DNA of 17,540 nucleotides from Chloroflexota bacterium (GCA_013696275.1 JACCYW010000469.1:1-17540); one strand, 5' to 3'. Positions 1 through 8,457 are shown, counted from the stretch's first letter. The notes: generated from the letters alone by a model not told the origin. Translations and numbers: made by a program.

Positions 1-492
1 CGCCTGCATCACACGCTCACCTTGGCGCACGTCGCCGCCGGTCGGACGGACATGCGCGCCGGTGGCCGCAGGTCGGTGTATCGACACTACGTCAGGACGA
101 TCAGCCACCCCCGCGGGAGCATCGGTCTCCTCCACGGGGACGACGGCATCGGCACCGGTCGGCACGATCGCGCCGGTCAGGATGCGCACGGCGGTCCCTT
201 CAGCCACCACGGTGCTCGGGGCATGCCCGGCGGCCACTTCTCCGATCACCGGCAGGCGGACCGGATGAGAGGGGCTTGCGTCGGTCACGTCGGCGGACCT
301 CACCGCGTAGCCGTCCATCGCGCTGTTATCCCAGGGCGGCAGCGTGACCAGGGCGTCCACTGGCGCGGCGAGGACCGCGCCGACAGCATCCAGCAAGCCG
401 GTCCATGCCGACTCGAGAGGCGAGACGCCGGCGAGCATCATCTCGCGTGCCTCCTCCAGGCGCAACAGCGGCGCCTCGGTGTCAGTCGGCAC
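1..492 (-). CDS. moeA: Molybdopterin molybdenumtransferase MoeA, N-terminal part (3' end outside window)
   Basis: MoeA inserts molybdate into adenylylated molybdopterin in the last step of molybdenum cofactor synthesis, in the cytoplasm. The 164 visible residues match the MoeA N-terminus. The opening helix (LLRLEEAREMM, about residues 9-19) is followed by the family signature PPWDNSAMDGYAVR at 52-65, and then by the domain 2 segment with GEVAAGH (84-90) and RILTGAIVPTGADAVV (103-118). The frame stays open to base 1, so the catalytic MPT/molybdate half lies outside. I chose the GTG at 492-490 because it keeps the conserved first helix and has a purine-rich GAGAGG stretch upstream. An ATG at 441 would cut into that helix. 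The gene overlaps the end of the M50 protease gene by 11 bases, so coupled translation is likely. Identification is secure; the start is less so. Confidence 0.93.
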   Translation of the reverse strand, partial: MPTDTEAPLLRLEEAREMMLAGVSPLESAWTGLLDAVGAVLAAPVDALVTLPPWDNSAMDGYAVRSADVTDASPSHPVRLPVIGEVAAGHAPSTVVAEGTAVRILTGAIVPTGADAVVPVEETDAPAGVADRPDVVSIHRPAATGAHVRPTGGDVRQGERVMQA

Positions 493-1612
493 GGAGGGCC
501 TCTCGATGGCGCAGCACGCTCATCAACCGATCCCTCGTCACCAAGCCGACCAGGCGCCGGGGATCATCCTCGGCCACGACCACGATGGCGGGCGTGTTCG
601 ACCGCGAGAAACGGTTTATGGCGTCCAATGCCGGCTGTGGCTCCGTCAGCGTCCAAAGCGCCTCCAGGCGGCTCATGACGTCGGCGACGCGTGTCTGGGG
701 CCAGAGCGAGCGACGTACTCGACGCACCTGACGCAGGTCGATCGAGCCGACCAGCTCGTCGTTGACCGTGACCGGGAAAAAACCGTTGCCGTCGCCCATC
801 AGGCTCTGGTCCACGAACGTGTCGAGTGTCAAGTTCGGGTTGATGGACGCCGCTCCTGGATCCATCACGTCACGGATCGACACGCCTGAGACCATCCGCG
901 ACAACTCCGCCCGGCGGCGGCTCGCACGCGCGGCGGAGAAGAGGAAGTATCCGATGATGGCCACCCAGAGGCCGAGCAGGAGGTCGTACACCGCCGCCGT
1001 CAGGAGCCCTCCACCGACGACCATCAGTGATGCCGCCCGACCGATACCCGTAGCGACACTCGTTGCCCGGGCTGGGTCGCGCGTCACCGCCCAGATGGCG
1101 CCTCGAAGGATGCGACCGCCATCCATCGGGAAGGCCGGTACCAGGTTGACCAGCGCCAGCAGAAGGTTGACCGTGCCTAGCCCCAGGCCTAGCTCTGCCA
1201 GCACCTGCAGCGGGCCGGGGCCGAGTGACACGAAGGCTGCTCCCAGGAGCAGCAGGATGCCGCCTAGCGAGGCGCTGGCGACCGGTCCGGCGACGGCTGC
1301 CAGCGCCTCCGCCCGGGCCGACGGAGGGTCCTGTTCCAGCGCGGCTGTGCCGCCGAAGATGTGCAGTGTCACCTCGCTCACGGGTATCCCCTGCGACCGC
1401 GCCGCTACGGCGTGGGCGAGTTCATGGACGACCACGGACAGGAACAACAGCGCTGCGGCGGCCAGCGCCGCCAGCCAACGTATGGGTTCCGGAGCCCCCA
1501 ACGCCAGCGGCGGACCACCTGCCGAGAGGAGCCAGATGACGATGAGGCCGAGTGCGAATAGCCAGCTCGGATGCACCTTCATGCGGAACCCGAGGAGGGT
1601 GATGGCACGCAT
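482..1612 (-). CDS. M50 family site-2-type zinc metalloprotease with C-terminal CBS pair
   Basis: Predicted polytopic membrane protease of 376 residues that cleaves substrates within or near the membrane. The zinc site HELAH is at residues 63-67, and the second metal-ligand motif, in NLVPAFPMDGG, is at 156-166 (Asp164). The conserved GPVAS turn at 109-113 and hydrophobic segments at about 18-30, 46-62, 103-128, 138-160 and 196-226 fit the family. Two CBS domains follow, at about 245-300 and 307-370. In related proteins such domains sense adenosyl nucleotides, and here they probably gate activity. The ATG at 1612 overlaps the TGA of the DUF1461 gene by one base (TGATG). An in-frame extension upstream would only read the neighbouring gene out of frame. 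The substrate is unknown; sigma-factor regulation is known for some relatives but nothing here shows it. Confidence 0.93.
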   Translation of the reverse strand: MRAITLLGFRMKVHPSWLFALGLIVIWLLSAGGPPLALGAPEPIRWLAALAAAALLFLSVVVHELAHAVAARSQGIPVSEVTLHIFGGTAALEQDPPSARAEALAAVAGPVASASLGGILLLLGAAFVSLGPGPLQVLAELGLGLGTVNLLLALVNLVPAFPMDGGRILRGAIWAVTRDPARATSVATGIGRAASLMVVGGGLLTAAVYDLLLGLWVAIIGYFLFSAARASRRRAELSRMVSGVSIRDVMDPGAASINPNLTLDTFVDQSLMGDGNGFFPVTVNDELVGSIDLRQVRRVRRSLWPQTRVADVMSRLEALWTLTEPQPALDAINRFSRSNTPAIVVVAEDDPRRLVGLVTRDRLMSVLRHREALRAD

Positions 1613-2328
1613 CAGTCGGCCGCTACAGCAGATCCGAGGCGACGGCCAAGCCGGCGCGCGGTGAACCATGTCGCCAGGCCGAGGCTGGCCGCGAAGATGG
1701 CGACCAGCCCACTCACCAGCTGCCAGAACGCGAATGGATAGAGCTGCACCAGCCGCTGTGTGGCGGAGAAGGCCCAGTTCCCGCCCGGAAAGAAGATGAC
1801 GTGAAAGGCTTCGAACGCGGGGCCGAACGCGATCAGCGCCACCAGTCCCAGCACCGCCACCCCCAGGACAAGGACTGCGCCGCCACGGGCCACCCGGATC
1901 AGCGCCAGTCGGGCATCGGTACGGATGGCCAGCATGATGGCGGCCAGGCCACTGAGAGCCGCGGCGGTGAGGAACATCCACAGCAGCGTCCGGGCATCGC
2001 GAAGGTGGGCGATCTCCGCCGCGTCGAACATCGGTCCTCCGCTCGGGCCGGTGAAGGCGAAGGAGCCCGGCCCGAAGACGAGCTCGGTGACGGTCAGGTC
2101 GGAAAGGCGGTGTGCCTCAGCGGTCGAGATGCCCAGCAGAAGGTGTGATCCGGCCGCGTCAAGCAACGGATGAAGGAGGATGGGCGGAAGCACCAAGGCG
2201 ACGGCGATACCCAGCAGGGTCACCGCGGTAGCAAGCGGTGCGATGACACCGCTCAGACTCAGCCGCCGCGTGTGCGGGCGCGCGCCAGCGGTAGGACGAG
2301 CGGCAGGGATGGTGGCCACGTGTGGCAT
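1612..2328 (-). CDS. TIGR01906/DUF1461 family integral membrane protein
   Basis: Membrane protein of 238 residues and unknown function. Recognisable family features are the motif HVIFFPGGNWAF at about residues 176-187 and LYPFAFW at 196-202. Hydrophobic spans lie at about 27-52, 113-135, 150-172 and 201-222, with an extracytoplasmic loop of about 60 residues between the first and second. The N-terminal 25 residues are basic and proline-rich and may be overextended: the ATG at 2328 has no clear Shine-Dalgarno sequence, and an in-frame GTG lies at 2319. It overlaps the M50 protease start by one base, so the two are probably translated together. That suggests a shared membrane task, or that this protein is a partner or substrate of the protease, but this is inference. 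Confidence 0.85.
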   Translation of the reverse strand: MPHVATIPAARPTAGARPHTRRLSLSGVIAPLATAVTLLGIAVALVLPPILLHPLLDAAGSHLLLGISTAEAHRLSDLTVTELVFGPGSFAFTGPSGGPMFDAAEIAHLRDARTLLWMFLTAAALSGLAAIMLAIRTDARLALIRVARGGAVLVLGVAVLGLVALIAFGPAFEAFHVIFFPGGNWAFSATQRLVQLYPFAFWQLVSGLVAIFAASLGLATWFTARRLGRRLGSAVAAD

Positions 2329-2373
2329 CGTGGCACGGACGGCGCTGGCGCGCCAGTCAGGCCCGGTCCGGGC

Positions 2374-2763
2374 TCATTCCTCTTCCAGGGTCCGGGCTTG
2401 CTCGTGCCAGCCATCGATGACGCGGTCAGGCGGCGGCTGGACACCCAGGTCGCGGGCGGCCCTGGCGAGTCGATCGGCCAACGAGTCGCGATCGAGCTGG
2501 ATCAGATCCTCCAGACCCATGATGCGGGCCTGGGTGAAGATCTGTTGCTCGATCTCGCCGAAGCTGGCCAGGTTGAGGAGCAACGCCTCATCGCGCCACT
2601 CGTTCACGTCATTGGTAGTCGCGTCCAGCTGGTCGGCGAGATACTGCCGGCGAGTCCGCGTCTCGGAGACCTCCAAGAGGAGACCGGTCGTGAAGATGCC
2701 CTGCCGCTGGAGCCGCTCCAGGTGGATGAGCGTTACGCGCTGGAGTTGGTCGATGGGCGGCAC
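2374..2763 (-). CDS. DUF4332-like helical (helix-hairpin-helix type) protein
   Basis: Small soluble protein of about 129 residues. The pattern IHLERLQRQGIFTTGLLLE, then LADQLDATTNDVNEW, then the GLEDLIQLDRDSLADRL region, matches the DUF4332 layout, in which two helix-hairpin-helix-like repeats resemble DNA-binding or lesion-sensing folds. No enzymatic motif is seen. No good ATG exists: an ATG at 2865 would overlap the aldehyde dehydrogenase gene by 56 bases and add a non-conserved arginine/proline-rich leader. I therefore prefer the GTG at 2763 (residues VPPIDQLQ), although its ribosome site is weak; a GTG at 2787 is another option. It sits 47 bases after the dehydrogenase stop and 45 bases before the DUF1461 gene. 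Function is not known. Confidence 0.68.
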   Translation of the reverse strand: MPPIDQLQRVTLIHLERLQRQGIFTTGLLLEVSETRTRRQYLADQLDATTNDVNEWRDEALLLNLASFGEIEQQIFTQARIMGLEDLIQLDRDSLADRLARAARDLGVQPPPDRVIDGWHEQARTLEEE

Positions 2764-2809
2764 GCACGCATGATAAGGGCCGGCCACTGGGCTGGGCTGC
2801 GCGCACCGA

Positions 2810-4327
2810 TCAGGCTTCTGGAGCGTCGCCCCAGATGGTGTAGTGCCAGCCCTTCTCGGCGGCACCGGTGAGCTCGATCATGACGTGCTTGACCCGCGTG
2901 TACTCATCGAACGAGTACGCCGACATGTCCTTCCCGAAGCCCGACTGCTTGAAACCTCCATGCGGCATCTCGCTCGCGATGGGCAGGTGGTCGTTGATCC
3001 AGACGGCTCCGAAATCCAGGCTTCGGGCGGCGCGCATTGCCTTGAACACGTCGCGTGTCCAGACCGAGCTGGCGAGGCCATACCGGACGTCGTTGGCCTT
3101 GGCCAGGACCTCGTCCTCAGAGTCGAACGGAAGGACCGTCAGGACGGGCCCGAAGACCTCCTTCTGCACGATCTCAGAGTCCTGATCCAAGCCGTCGATG
3201 ATGGTCGGCTGGAAGAAGGCGCCGGTCAGACCCGGCACATCGGCGCGCGATCCCCCGGTGACGATCCGGGCGCCGGCTTGCTGGGCGCGTTGCACGAAGC
3301 CCTCGACGCGTGACAGCTGATCCTCGCTGATGAGCGAGCCCATGTCCGTCGATGTCTGGCTCGGATCACCGACGCGGACCGTCTCGGTGTGTCGCTTGAG
3401 CAGCGCCAGGAAGTCTTCGTACACGGCTCGCTGGACGTAGATGCGCGTGGCGGCCGTGCAATCCTGGCCAGCGTTGACGAAGCCACCGCTCACCGCGCCG
3501 CGGGCGGCTGCTTCCAGATCGGCGTCCTCGAAGACGATGAAGGGAGCCTTCCCGCCAAGCTCGAGGTGGACGCGCTTGAGGTTGCCCGCGGCCAACCGTT
3601 GGATGCGCTGGCCAGTCTCCGAATCGCCGGTCAAAGAGATCATGTCGATGTCCGGATGGGCAGCCATGGCTGCGCCCACGACGTCGCCGCGGCCGGTGAC
3701 GATGTTGAGGACGCCATCGGGCAGGCCAGCCTGCTGAGCCAGTTCACCCAGCTTGAGGGTCGTGAGTGGTGTCGATGTCGCTGGCTTGAGCACCACCGAG
3801 TTGCCCGCCGCGAGGGCCGGTCCGATCTTCCAGATGGCCATCATGAAGGGGTAGTTCCAAGGCGCCACCTGGCCGACCACGCCGAGCGGTTCGCGCCGGA
3901 CCATGGAGGTGTGGTCGGTGCTGTACTCGCCAGCTGACTTGCCCTCCAGGTGGCGCATCGCACCTGCGAAGAAGCGCAGGTTGTCGGCCGAGAAAGGGAT
4001 ATCCGAGTCGCGGCGCAGCTTGACGGCTGTTCCTGTTTGGGCTGACTCCATGTCGGCCAGACCTGGTGTGTGCTGATCGATCAGGTCGGCCAGACGTTCG
4101 AGGATGGCCACCCGCTCGGGTAGCCACAGGCCGCGCCAGCGCTGGTCGTCGAAGGCTTCGCGGGCCGCTTCCACGGCACGGTCGACATCGGCCTCCGTGC
4201 CCGCCGGCACCCGTCCGATGAGGGCGCCGGTGGCAGGGTTGCGGACCTCGATCCAGTCCCGACTCGTCGACTCGACCCACTGGCCGCCGATGAGCATCTT
4301 CAGTTCGATGAGTGTCTCGATGGCCAT
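2810..4327 (-). CDS. NAD-dependent aldehyde dehydrogenase, gamma-aminobutyraldehyde dehydrogenase-like
   Basis: Full-length ALDH-superfamily enzyme of 505 residues. It oxidises an aldehyde to the acid with NAD(P)+. Catalytic residues are visible: Asn158 in APWNYP, Lys181 in LKPATSTP, Glu256 in HLELGGK, and the nucleophile Cys290 in NAGQDCTAATR. The C-terminal stretch with MPHGGFKQSGFGKDMS and the DEYTRVKHVM motif resembles the YdcW/PatD type, which converts 4-aminobutanal from putrescine breakdown to GABA. Betaine-aldehyde and other amino-aldehyde dehydrogenases are close alternatives. The ATG start has a clear AAGGAG (4341-4336) eight bases upstream. It follows the OsmC gene with a 126-base gap that may hold its own promoter. 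A putrescine oxidase or transaminase that would supply the substrate is not in the window. Confidence 0.92.
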   Translation of the reverse strand: MAIETLIELKMLIGGQWVESTSRDWIEVRNPATGALIGRVPAGTEADVDRAVEAAREAFDDQRWRGLWLPERVAILERLADLIDQHTPGLADMESAQTGTAVKLRRDSDIPFSADNLRFFAGAMRHLEGKSAGEYSTDHTSMVRREPLGVVGQVAPWNYPFMMAIWKIGPALAAGNSVVLKPATSTPLTTLKLGELAQQAGLPDGVLNIVTGRGDVVGAAMAAHPDIDMISLTGDSETGQRIQRLAAGNLKRVHLELGGKAPFIVFEDADLEAAARGAVSGGFVNAGQDCTAATRIYVQRAVYEDFLALLKRHTETVRVGDPSQTSTDMGSLISEDQLSRVEGFVQRAQQAGARIVTGGSRADVPGLTGAFFQPTIIDGLDQDSEIVQKEVFGPVLTVLPFDSEDEVLAKANDVRYGLASSVWTRDVFKAMRAARSLDFGAVWINDHLPIASEMPHGGFKQSGFGKDMSAYSFDEYTRVKHVMIELTGAAEKGWHYTIWGDAPEA

Positions 4328-4453
4328 CGCTCGTGCTCCTTCGCGTGTGGACGGCCCAGTCTACAGTGAGTCATGGCCTGCGAGATTCGCAGCGCAACGT
4401 CATCGATGATGCGAATACCGCACCATAGAGTGACTCCCCGGGTCCCGTGGTCC

Positions 4454-4897
4454 TCAGCCGACCAGCGTCGCGTCCAAGGCGATGTGCACACTGCCGCTGA
4501 TGGCGCGCGAGATAGGGCAACCGTCGCGCGCTGCCTCGACCGCCTGGCGGAAGGTCGCCTCGTCGACACCCGGTACGCGGGCCCGAAGTGTCAGCGCGCT
4601 GGAGGTGACGGTCCAACCTGCTTCGGTCTTGTCGGCGCTGACGGCCGCCGACACCTCCATCAGCTCGGGCACGAAACCGGCCTTGCTCAACTCATTCGAC
4701 GAAGCCATCGAGAAGCATGCTGCGTGTGCCGCCGCAAGCAGTTCTTCCGGACTGGTCAGGCCGTCTGACGCCTCGGTGCGCGCCTTCCAGGTGAGGGGCA
4801 CATCGGCGAAGACAGCGCTGGTCTCCGCGCTCACTCGTCCCGAGCCGGACAGTAGGTCCCCTTGCCACGTGGCGGATGCATTACGGACAGCGGCCAT
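4454..4897 (-). CDS. OsmC family peroxiredoxin-like protein
   Basis: OsmC-type thiol-dependent peroxidase of 147 residues, normal family length. These proteins reduce organic hydroperoxides in the cytoplasm, usually as dimers. Both family cysteines are present: Cys61 in HAACFSMA and Cys127 in DGCPISRAI. The SPEELLAAAHAACFS helix before the first is typical and supplies the conserved glutamate. The start is an ATG with GGGAGG about six bases upstream. The gene follows the amino acid decarboxylase after 75 bases on the same strand, so it may share its transcript, and it precedes the aldehyde dehydrogenase. Amine oxidation produces peroxide, which would make the pairing sensible, but no amine oxidase is seen. 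It could equally be a stand-alone stress gene. Osmotically inducible OsmC and organic hydroperoxide resistance (Ohr) branches cannot be separated with certainty; the sequence looks closer to OsmC. Confidence 0.92.
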   Translation of the reverse strand: MAAVRNASATWQGDLLSGSGRVSAETSAVFADVPLTWKARTEASDGLTSPEELLAAAHAACFSMASSNELSKAGFVPELMEVSAAVSADKTEAGWTVTSSALTLRARVPGVDEATFRQAVEAARDGCPISRAISGSVHIALDATLVG

Positions 4898-4972
4898 CGG
4901 ATCCTCCCTTGGTGTGTTCCTGGTTCGCGCTCGATCGTCCCATAAGTGCCCCGCCGCTGGGTCCCGCCGAGG

Positions 4973-6595
4973 TCAGCCCCAGCGCGCTGGCATCGCCGTG
5001 CTGAGACGACGCCCTGCCTCCGAGATGAGCATCCACGCTCGTTCCACATGGCGCTGCTCGGTCCGGATGTGGTTGACCGCCACGCGCAGCGTGAACCGAC
5101 CGGCCAGCCGGGTGTGCGAGATGAATATCTCGCCGGTCTGGTTGACCGCCTCCAGCACTTGCTCGTTGAGCAGGTCCAGCCATCGAGCGATAGGCGCTTC
5201 CTCTTCTCGGCCGATCAGGTCAGCCGGTCGCCAGCGGAAGCACACGGTCGAGAACGGGACCGGCGCCAGGCGCTGCGCGTCAGGTTCGTCATCCACCCAG
5301 GCACGGAAGTCGGTCGCCATGGCGATGTTGGCGGCGATGCGCGACCGAAGTCCGGCCAGGCCGAAGGTACGGAAGAGGAACCATACCTTGAGCGCCCGGA
5401 ACCGCCGGCCCAGCTGCGGTTGGTACTCACTGTAGTCACGGCCGCTGGCTCCCTCGCCGACCGTCCTCAGGTACTCCGGCACCAGGCTGAAACTCGTCCT
5501 CACGATATCCATCCGCCGGCACAGCAGGAGCGAGCAGTCGAGCGGGGTATAGAGCCACTTGTGCGGATTGATGACGATGCTGTCAGCGCGCTCCCAGCCC
5601 GCGAAGTGTGCGCGCATCTCGGGGAGGATGGCGGCTACCCCGGCGTAGGCGGCATCGACGTGCAACCACAGACCCTCGCGCTGGCAGATGTCGGCGATGA
5701 CGGCGGTCGGGTCGACGGAGGTGGAGCTGGTGGTGCCGATGGTCGCGACCACGGCGCACGGTCGATCGCCGGCCGCGCGGTCCTTGGCGATGGCCGTCTC
5801 GAGAGCGGCCGGGTCCATGCGGTATCCACCATCGACCACCACGCGCCGTACGCCGGCTCGACCGATGCCGAGCGTCATGGCCGCCTTCTCGATGGAGCTG
5901 TGGGCCTCGGCTGAGGCGTAGATGCGCAACGGCGGACCGTCCGCCAACCCATCGACCGTCACGCCCGGTCGTATCCGCTCGCGCGCCGCGGCCAGCGCGA
6001 TGAGGCTGCTCGTCGAAGCCGTGTCGGTCAGGAGGCCATCGAAGTCGACGGGCAGCCCTACCGCTTTCCGCAGCCAGCCGACCACGATAGCCTCGGACTC
6101 CGACGCCACCGGCGAGGTGCGCCAGAGCATGGCATTCGCCGTCACGGTCGCCATCAGCATCTCGGCCAGGATCCCCGGGCCCGAGCCGCTGCTCGCGAAA
6201 TAGGCCAGGAAACCGGGATGCTGCCAGTGCGTCACGTTGGGCTCGATGAGACGGCGGTAATCATCGAGCACGATACGCAACGGAGTGGGTGCCTCGGGCA
6301 CCGGGCCATCGAGGAGCGCAGTGAGCTCGCCCGGCTTGACCTGAGGCAGCACCGGGTACCGTTCCACGTCGCGCAGGTAGTCGGCCATGATCTCGACCAC
6401 GGCCCGGGCGGCGGCTCGGAACGTGGCCGGATCCAGATCGCCGACGGCCGTCGTGATGCCATCGAGCAAGTCGGCCGATCCGAGCTCGTCGGCCAGCGGC
6501 GGACTCAAGGTAGCGTGGTGATGTCGATAGGCCCGCGGCGGGCGGTCAATCCAGAGGCACGCTCCGCGACCAGCTGGCCGCCTGGCCGCCGGCAT
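4973..6595 (-). CDS. Group II PLP-dependent decarboxylase (aromatic L-amino acid decarboxylase family)
   Basis: Fold-type I PLP enzyme that removes the alpha-carboxyl of an amino acid to give the amine and CO2. Visible residues (numbered from the ATG): His232 in SAEAHSSIEK, which stacks on PLP; Asp314 in LHVDAAYAG, which binds the pyridine nitrogen; Lys346 in NPHKWLYTPLDC, which forms the Schiff base; and Tyr375 in LVPEYLRT, the loop tyrosine needed for decarboxylation in this family. The order HPGFLAYF, SPVASESE and LGRRFRALKVWF is typical of tryptophan, tyrosine and DOPA decarboxylases. The substrate cannot be fixed from this. Start uncertain: the ATG at 6595 overlaps the peptidase gene by 50 bases, whereas a TTG at 6508 removes 29 poorly conserved residues and leaves a 37-base gap. 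Neither has a strong ribosome site. Family assignment is sure. Confidence 0.92.
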   Translation of the reverse strand: MPAARRPAGRGACLWIDRPPRAYRHHHATLSPPLADELGSADLLDGITTAVGDLDPATFRAAARAVVEIMADYLRDVERYPVLPQVKPGELTALLDGPVPEAPTPLRIVLDDYRRLIEPNVTHWQHPGFLAYFASSGSGPGILAEMLMATVTANAMLWRTSPVASESEAIVVGWLRKAVGLPVDFDGLLTDTASTSSLIALAAARERIRPGVTVDGLADGPPLRIYASAEAHSSIEKAAMTLGIGRAGVRRVVVDGGYRMDPAALETAIAKDRAAGDRPCAVVATIGTTSSTSVDPTAVIADICQREGLWLHVDAAYAGVAAILPEMRAHFAGWERADSIVINPHKWLYTPLDCSLLLCRRMDIVRTSFSLVPEYLRTVGEGASGRDYSEYQPQLGRRFRALKVWFLFRTFGLAGLRSRIAANIAMATDFRAWVDDEPDAQRLAPVPFSTVCFRWRPADLIGREEEAPIARWLDLLNEQVLEAVNQTGEIFISHTRLAGRFTLRVAVNHIRTEQRHVERAWMLISEAGRRLSTAMPARWG

Positions 6596-8453
6596 CGTGG
6601 CCGCTGACCGTCAACCTCAGCGTGCCCGCCGATCCACCGGAGCGCAGCGTCAACGAGACCTCGGAGCGGCCACCCGAGAGCCTGGCCGTCGAGACCGTGT
6701 ACGGGGCCAGCCCGGGTTGCTCCAGCCTGACCGTAGGTGCCGCTGCGCCCTGTGGTTCCACGGCCAGGACATGCAAGGTGATGCGCTGGCCGCGGCGCGG
6801 TGTCCGGTCACTCAACGAGATGCCATAGGCACCCACCCGGATGAGGCTCCTGGTGGTGATGGTGCCGACCGCTGTGGTGGCTGTGGCGACCGCCCAGTAG
6901 CGTCCGTCCGGGACGGCGGCGCCAGTGCCATTCCGTCCATCCCAGCTCGCCGTCACGGGTCCCTGATCGCGCGACCCGACGCCTCGGATGGTACGGACCG
7001 GCGCCCCTTCGGCGTTCTCGATGCGCAGGCCGAACGTGGCGTCGGTCGTGAGCTGGACTGTGTATCCAGCCTCGTCGGCGACACCGTCGCCGTCACGCGA
7101 ATGGATCCGGGCGCGCGACCAGGCCGGCGCGCGGAGCGTGCCCAGGGCGGCGACATCCAGGCTGAGCGGTTCACTCCGATCACCGTCCTGGTCACGCGCC
7201 GTGGCGCTGATGCGATAGAGACCGTCCGGCAGGTGACGCCCAGCGTCATCCTCGCCGCCCCAGGTCGATCTGCCCTCGCCCCCGTCCGACCAGGACGTCA
7301 GGCGACGTCGTACATCACCGCCGGCATCGGTCACTCTGATGTCGATCCAGGCCGGTGTCGATACCCGGTGCCGCAGCGTCATCTCATCCGCGATGCCGTC
7401 GCCGTTGGGGCTGAAGGCCGGCGGGTCGCCGTCGGATATGGAGCCGGCATCACCGACCACCGACAGCTCGGACAACTCAGGTGCGGCGGCATCGGGTGGC
7501 GCGGACCCGCCGAACCACTCGTCGGTGGTGAGACCAAGGTCGCCCGTCACTGAGCGGCTGTAGTCCCACTCCGGATGCGGGTCGAGGTGGATGCGAGCGC
7601 CGCGGATGCGGCTCGAATCGAGATAGCTGTCATCCGAGCCAACGAAACCGCTGGCCGACCCGGGAAAGCTGCCCGGGGTCCGGAAGACCTGGTCCATCGT
7701 CTGCCCACGGCGCATGAGCTCGCGCGGCAAGCTCCATGCCTGCACCGTCCAGAAAGCGAAGACCGCCCCGGCGCCGACCCGCTCATCGAGGAATGCGGCA
7801 GCGAAATTATCTGCCCTCTGGCGGGCCACTTCGCGACTGGGTCGAGGCTGTCCCAGCTCGCCCCTGCCTGATGCGTAGCATGCGAAGTAGAGCATGACGA
7901 CCGCGTTGTCGGCCAGGCGCAGCCTGTCACGGATGGGATCGCCGCCCTGGTACTCGGTCGAGAATGCGGAGTCGCCCTCGTGAGCGTTGAGACCGAAGCC
8001 GTTCTTGGTCCGCTCCTGGAACGGCGGGTAGGGGCTTGGCCAGCCATTGCCGTGGCCGAGGTAGACGAGCAGGTTGGCGCCCTCGGCGCGTTCACGAACG
8101 CGGCCCCAGGTCGCGCGCGGGTGGTAGACACGGCTGACGTCGAAACCGGCCGCCTCGGCCTGTCGCGCGACGATCTCGCCGTGCTCCATGTTCTCGGCCA
8201 TCCGCTCCGCTGACGGGCCGACGACCACGACCGCCCGGGGCCGGGCCTCGCCATCGTCCCCAGCCCGCAGTGGCATCGCGCCACCGGTCACCATAAAGGC
8301 GCCGGCGAGGAGGGCCGCCAGGGTCAGCATCGTCAGCGCGGTCGTGGTGCGACCGCGCCGCGCGTCAGCCTGACGGGCGCCTCGACGCCTGGGCGATGGC
8401 TCGACCGGCGCTTGAAAAGACGCCCGCAGGGCGCCAGGATGCGTTCGACGCAC
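6546..8453 (-). CDS. Secreted clan-CD-like cysteine peptidase candidate with two FlgD-type Ig domains
   Basis: A 635-residue exported protein. A basic N-terminus is followed by a hydrophobic segment at about 36-60 that serves as signal peptide or anchor. The next domain has two hydrophobic strands ending in a His-Gly and an Ala-Cys: NLLVYLGHGNG (His134) and AVVMLYFACYASG (Cys192). That arrangement is the clan CD hallmark (caspase, gingipain, clostripain, CHAT groups). After about residue 330 come two FlgD-like Ig domains: FSPNGDGIADE (347-357) to about 435, and DGDGVADE (454-461) with TASWDGRNGTGAAVPDGRYW (501-520). A final beta-rich domain covers about 540-635. The GTG start follows a strong GGAGGA. 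It lies directly before the amino acid decarboxylase. Peptidase activity is inferred, and the exact family is not recognised. Confidence 0.82.
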   Translation of the reverse strand: MRRTHPGALRASFQAPVEPSPRRRGARQADARRGRTTTALTMLTLAALLAGAFMVTGGAMPLRAGDDGEARPRAVVVVGPSAERMAENMEHGEIVARQAEAAGFDVSRVYHPRATWGRVRERAEGANLLVYLGHGNGWPSPYPPFQERTKNGFGLNAHEGDSAFSTEYQGGDPIRDRLRLADNAVVMLYFACYASGRGELGQPRPSREVARQRADNFAAAFLDERVGAGAVFAFWTVQAWSLPRELMRRGQTMDQVFRTPGSFPGSASGFVGSDDSYLDSSRIRGARIHLDPHPEWDYSRSVTGDLGLTTDEWFGGSAPPDAAAPELSELSVVGDAGSISDGDPPAFSPNGDGIADEMTLRHRVSTPAWIDIRVTDAGGDVRRRLTSWSDGGEGRSTWGGEDDAGRHLPDGLYRISATARDQDGDRSEPLSLDVAALGTLRAPAWSRARIHSRDGDGVADEAGYTVQLTTDATFGLRIENAEGAPVRTIRGVGSRDQGPVTASWDGRNGTGAAVPDGRYWAVATATTAVGTITTRSLIRVGAYGISLSDRTPRRGQRITLHVLAVEPQGAAAPTVRLEQPGLAPYTVSTARLSGGRSEVSLTLRSGGSAGTLRLTVSGHDAGGQAASWSRSVPLD

Positions 8454-8457
8454 TTTG

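Noticed and set aside
762..1664. A 300-codon plus-strand open frame
   Set aside because: Antisense of the M50/CBS protease; composition is Ser/Arg/Ala/Pro-rich noise.
1612..1981. Upstream in-frame extension of the M50 protease
   Set aside because: The extra 123 residues overlap the DUF1461 gene and are Arg/Pro/Gly-rich; the real protein begins at the ATG at 1612, where homology starts.
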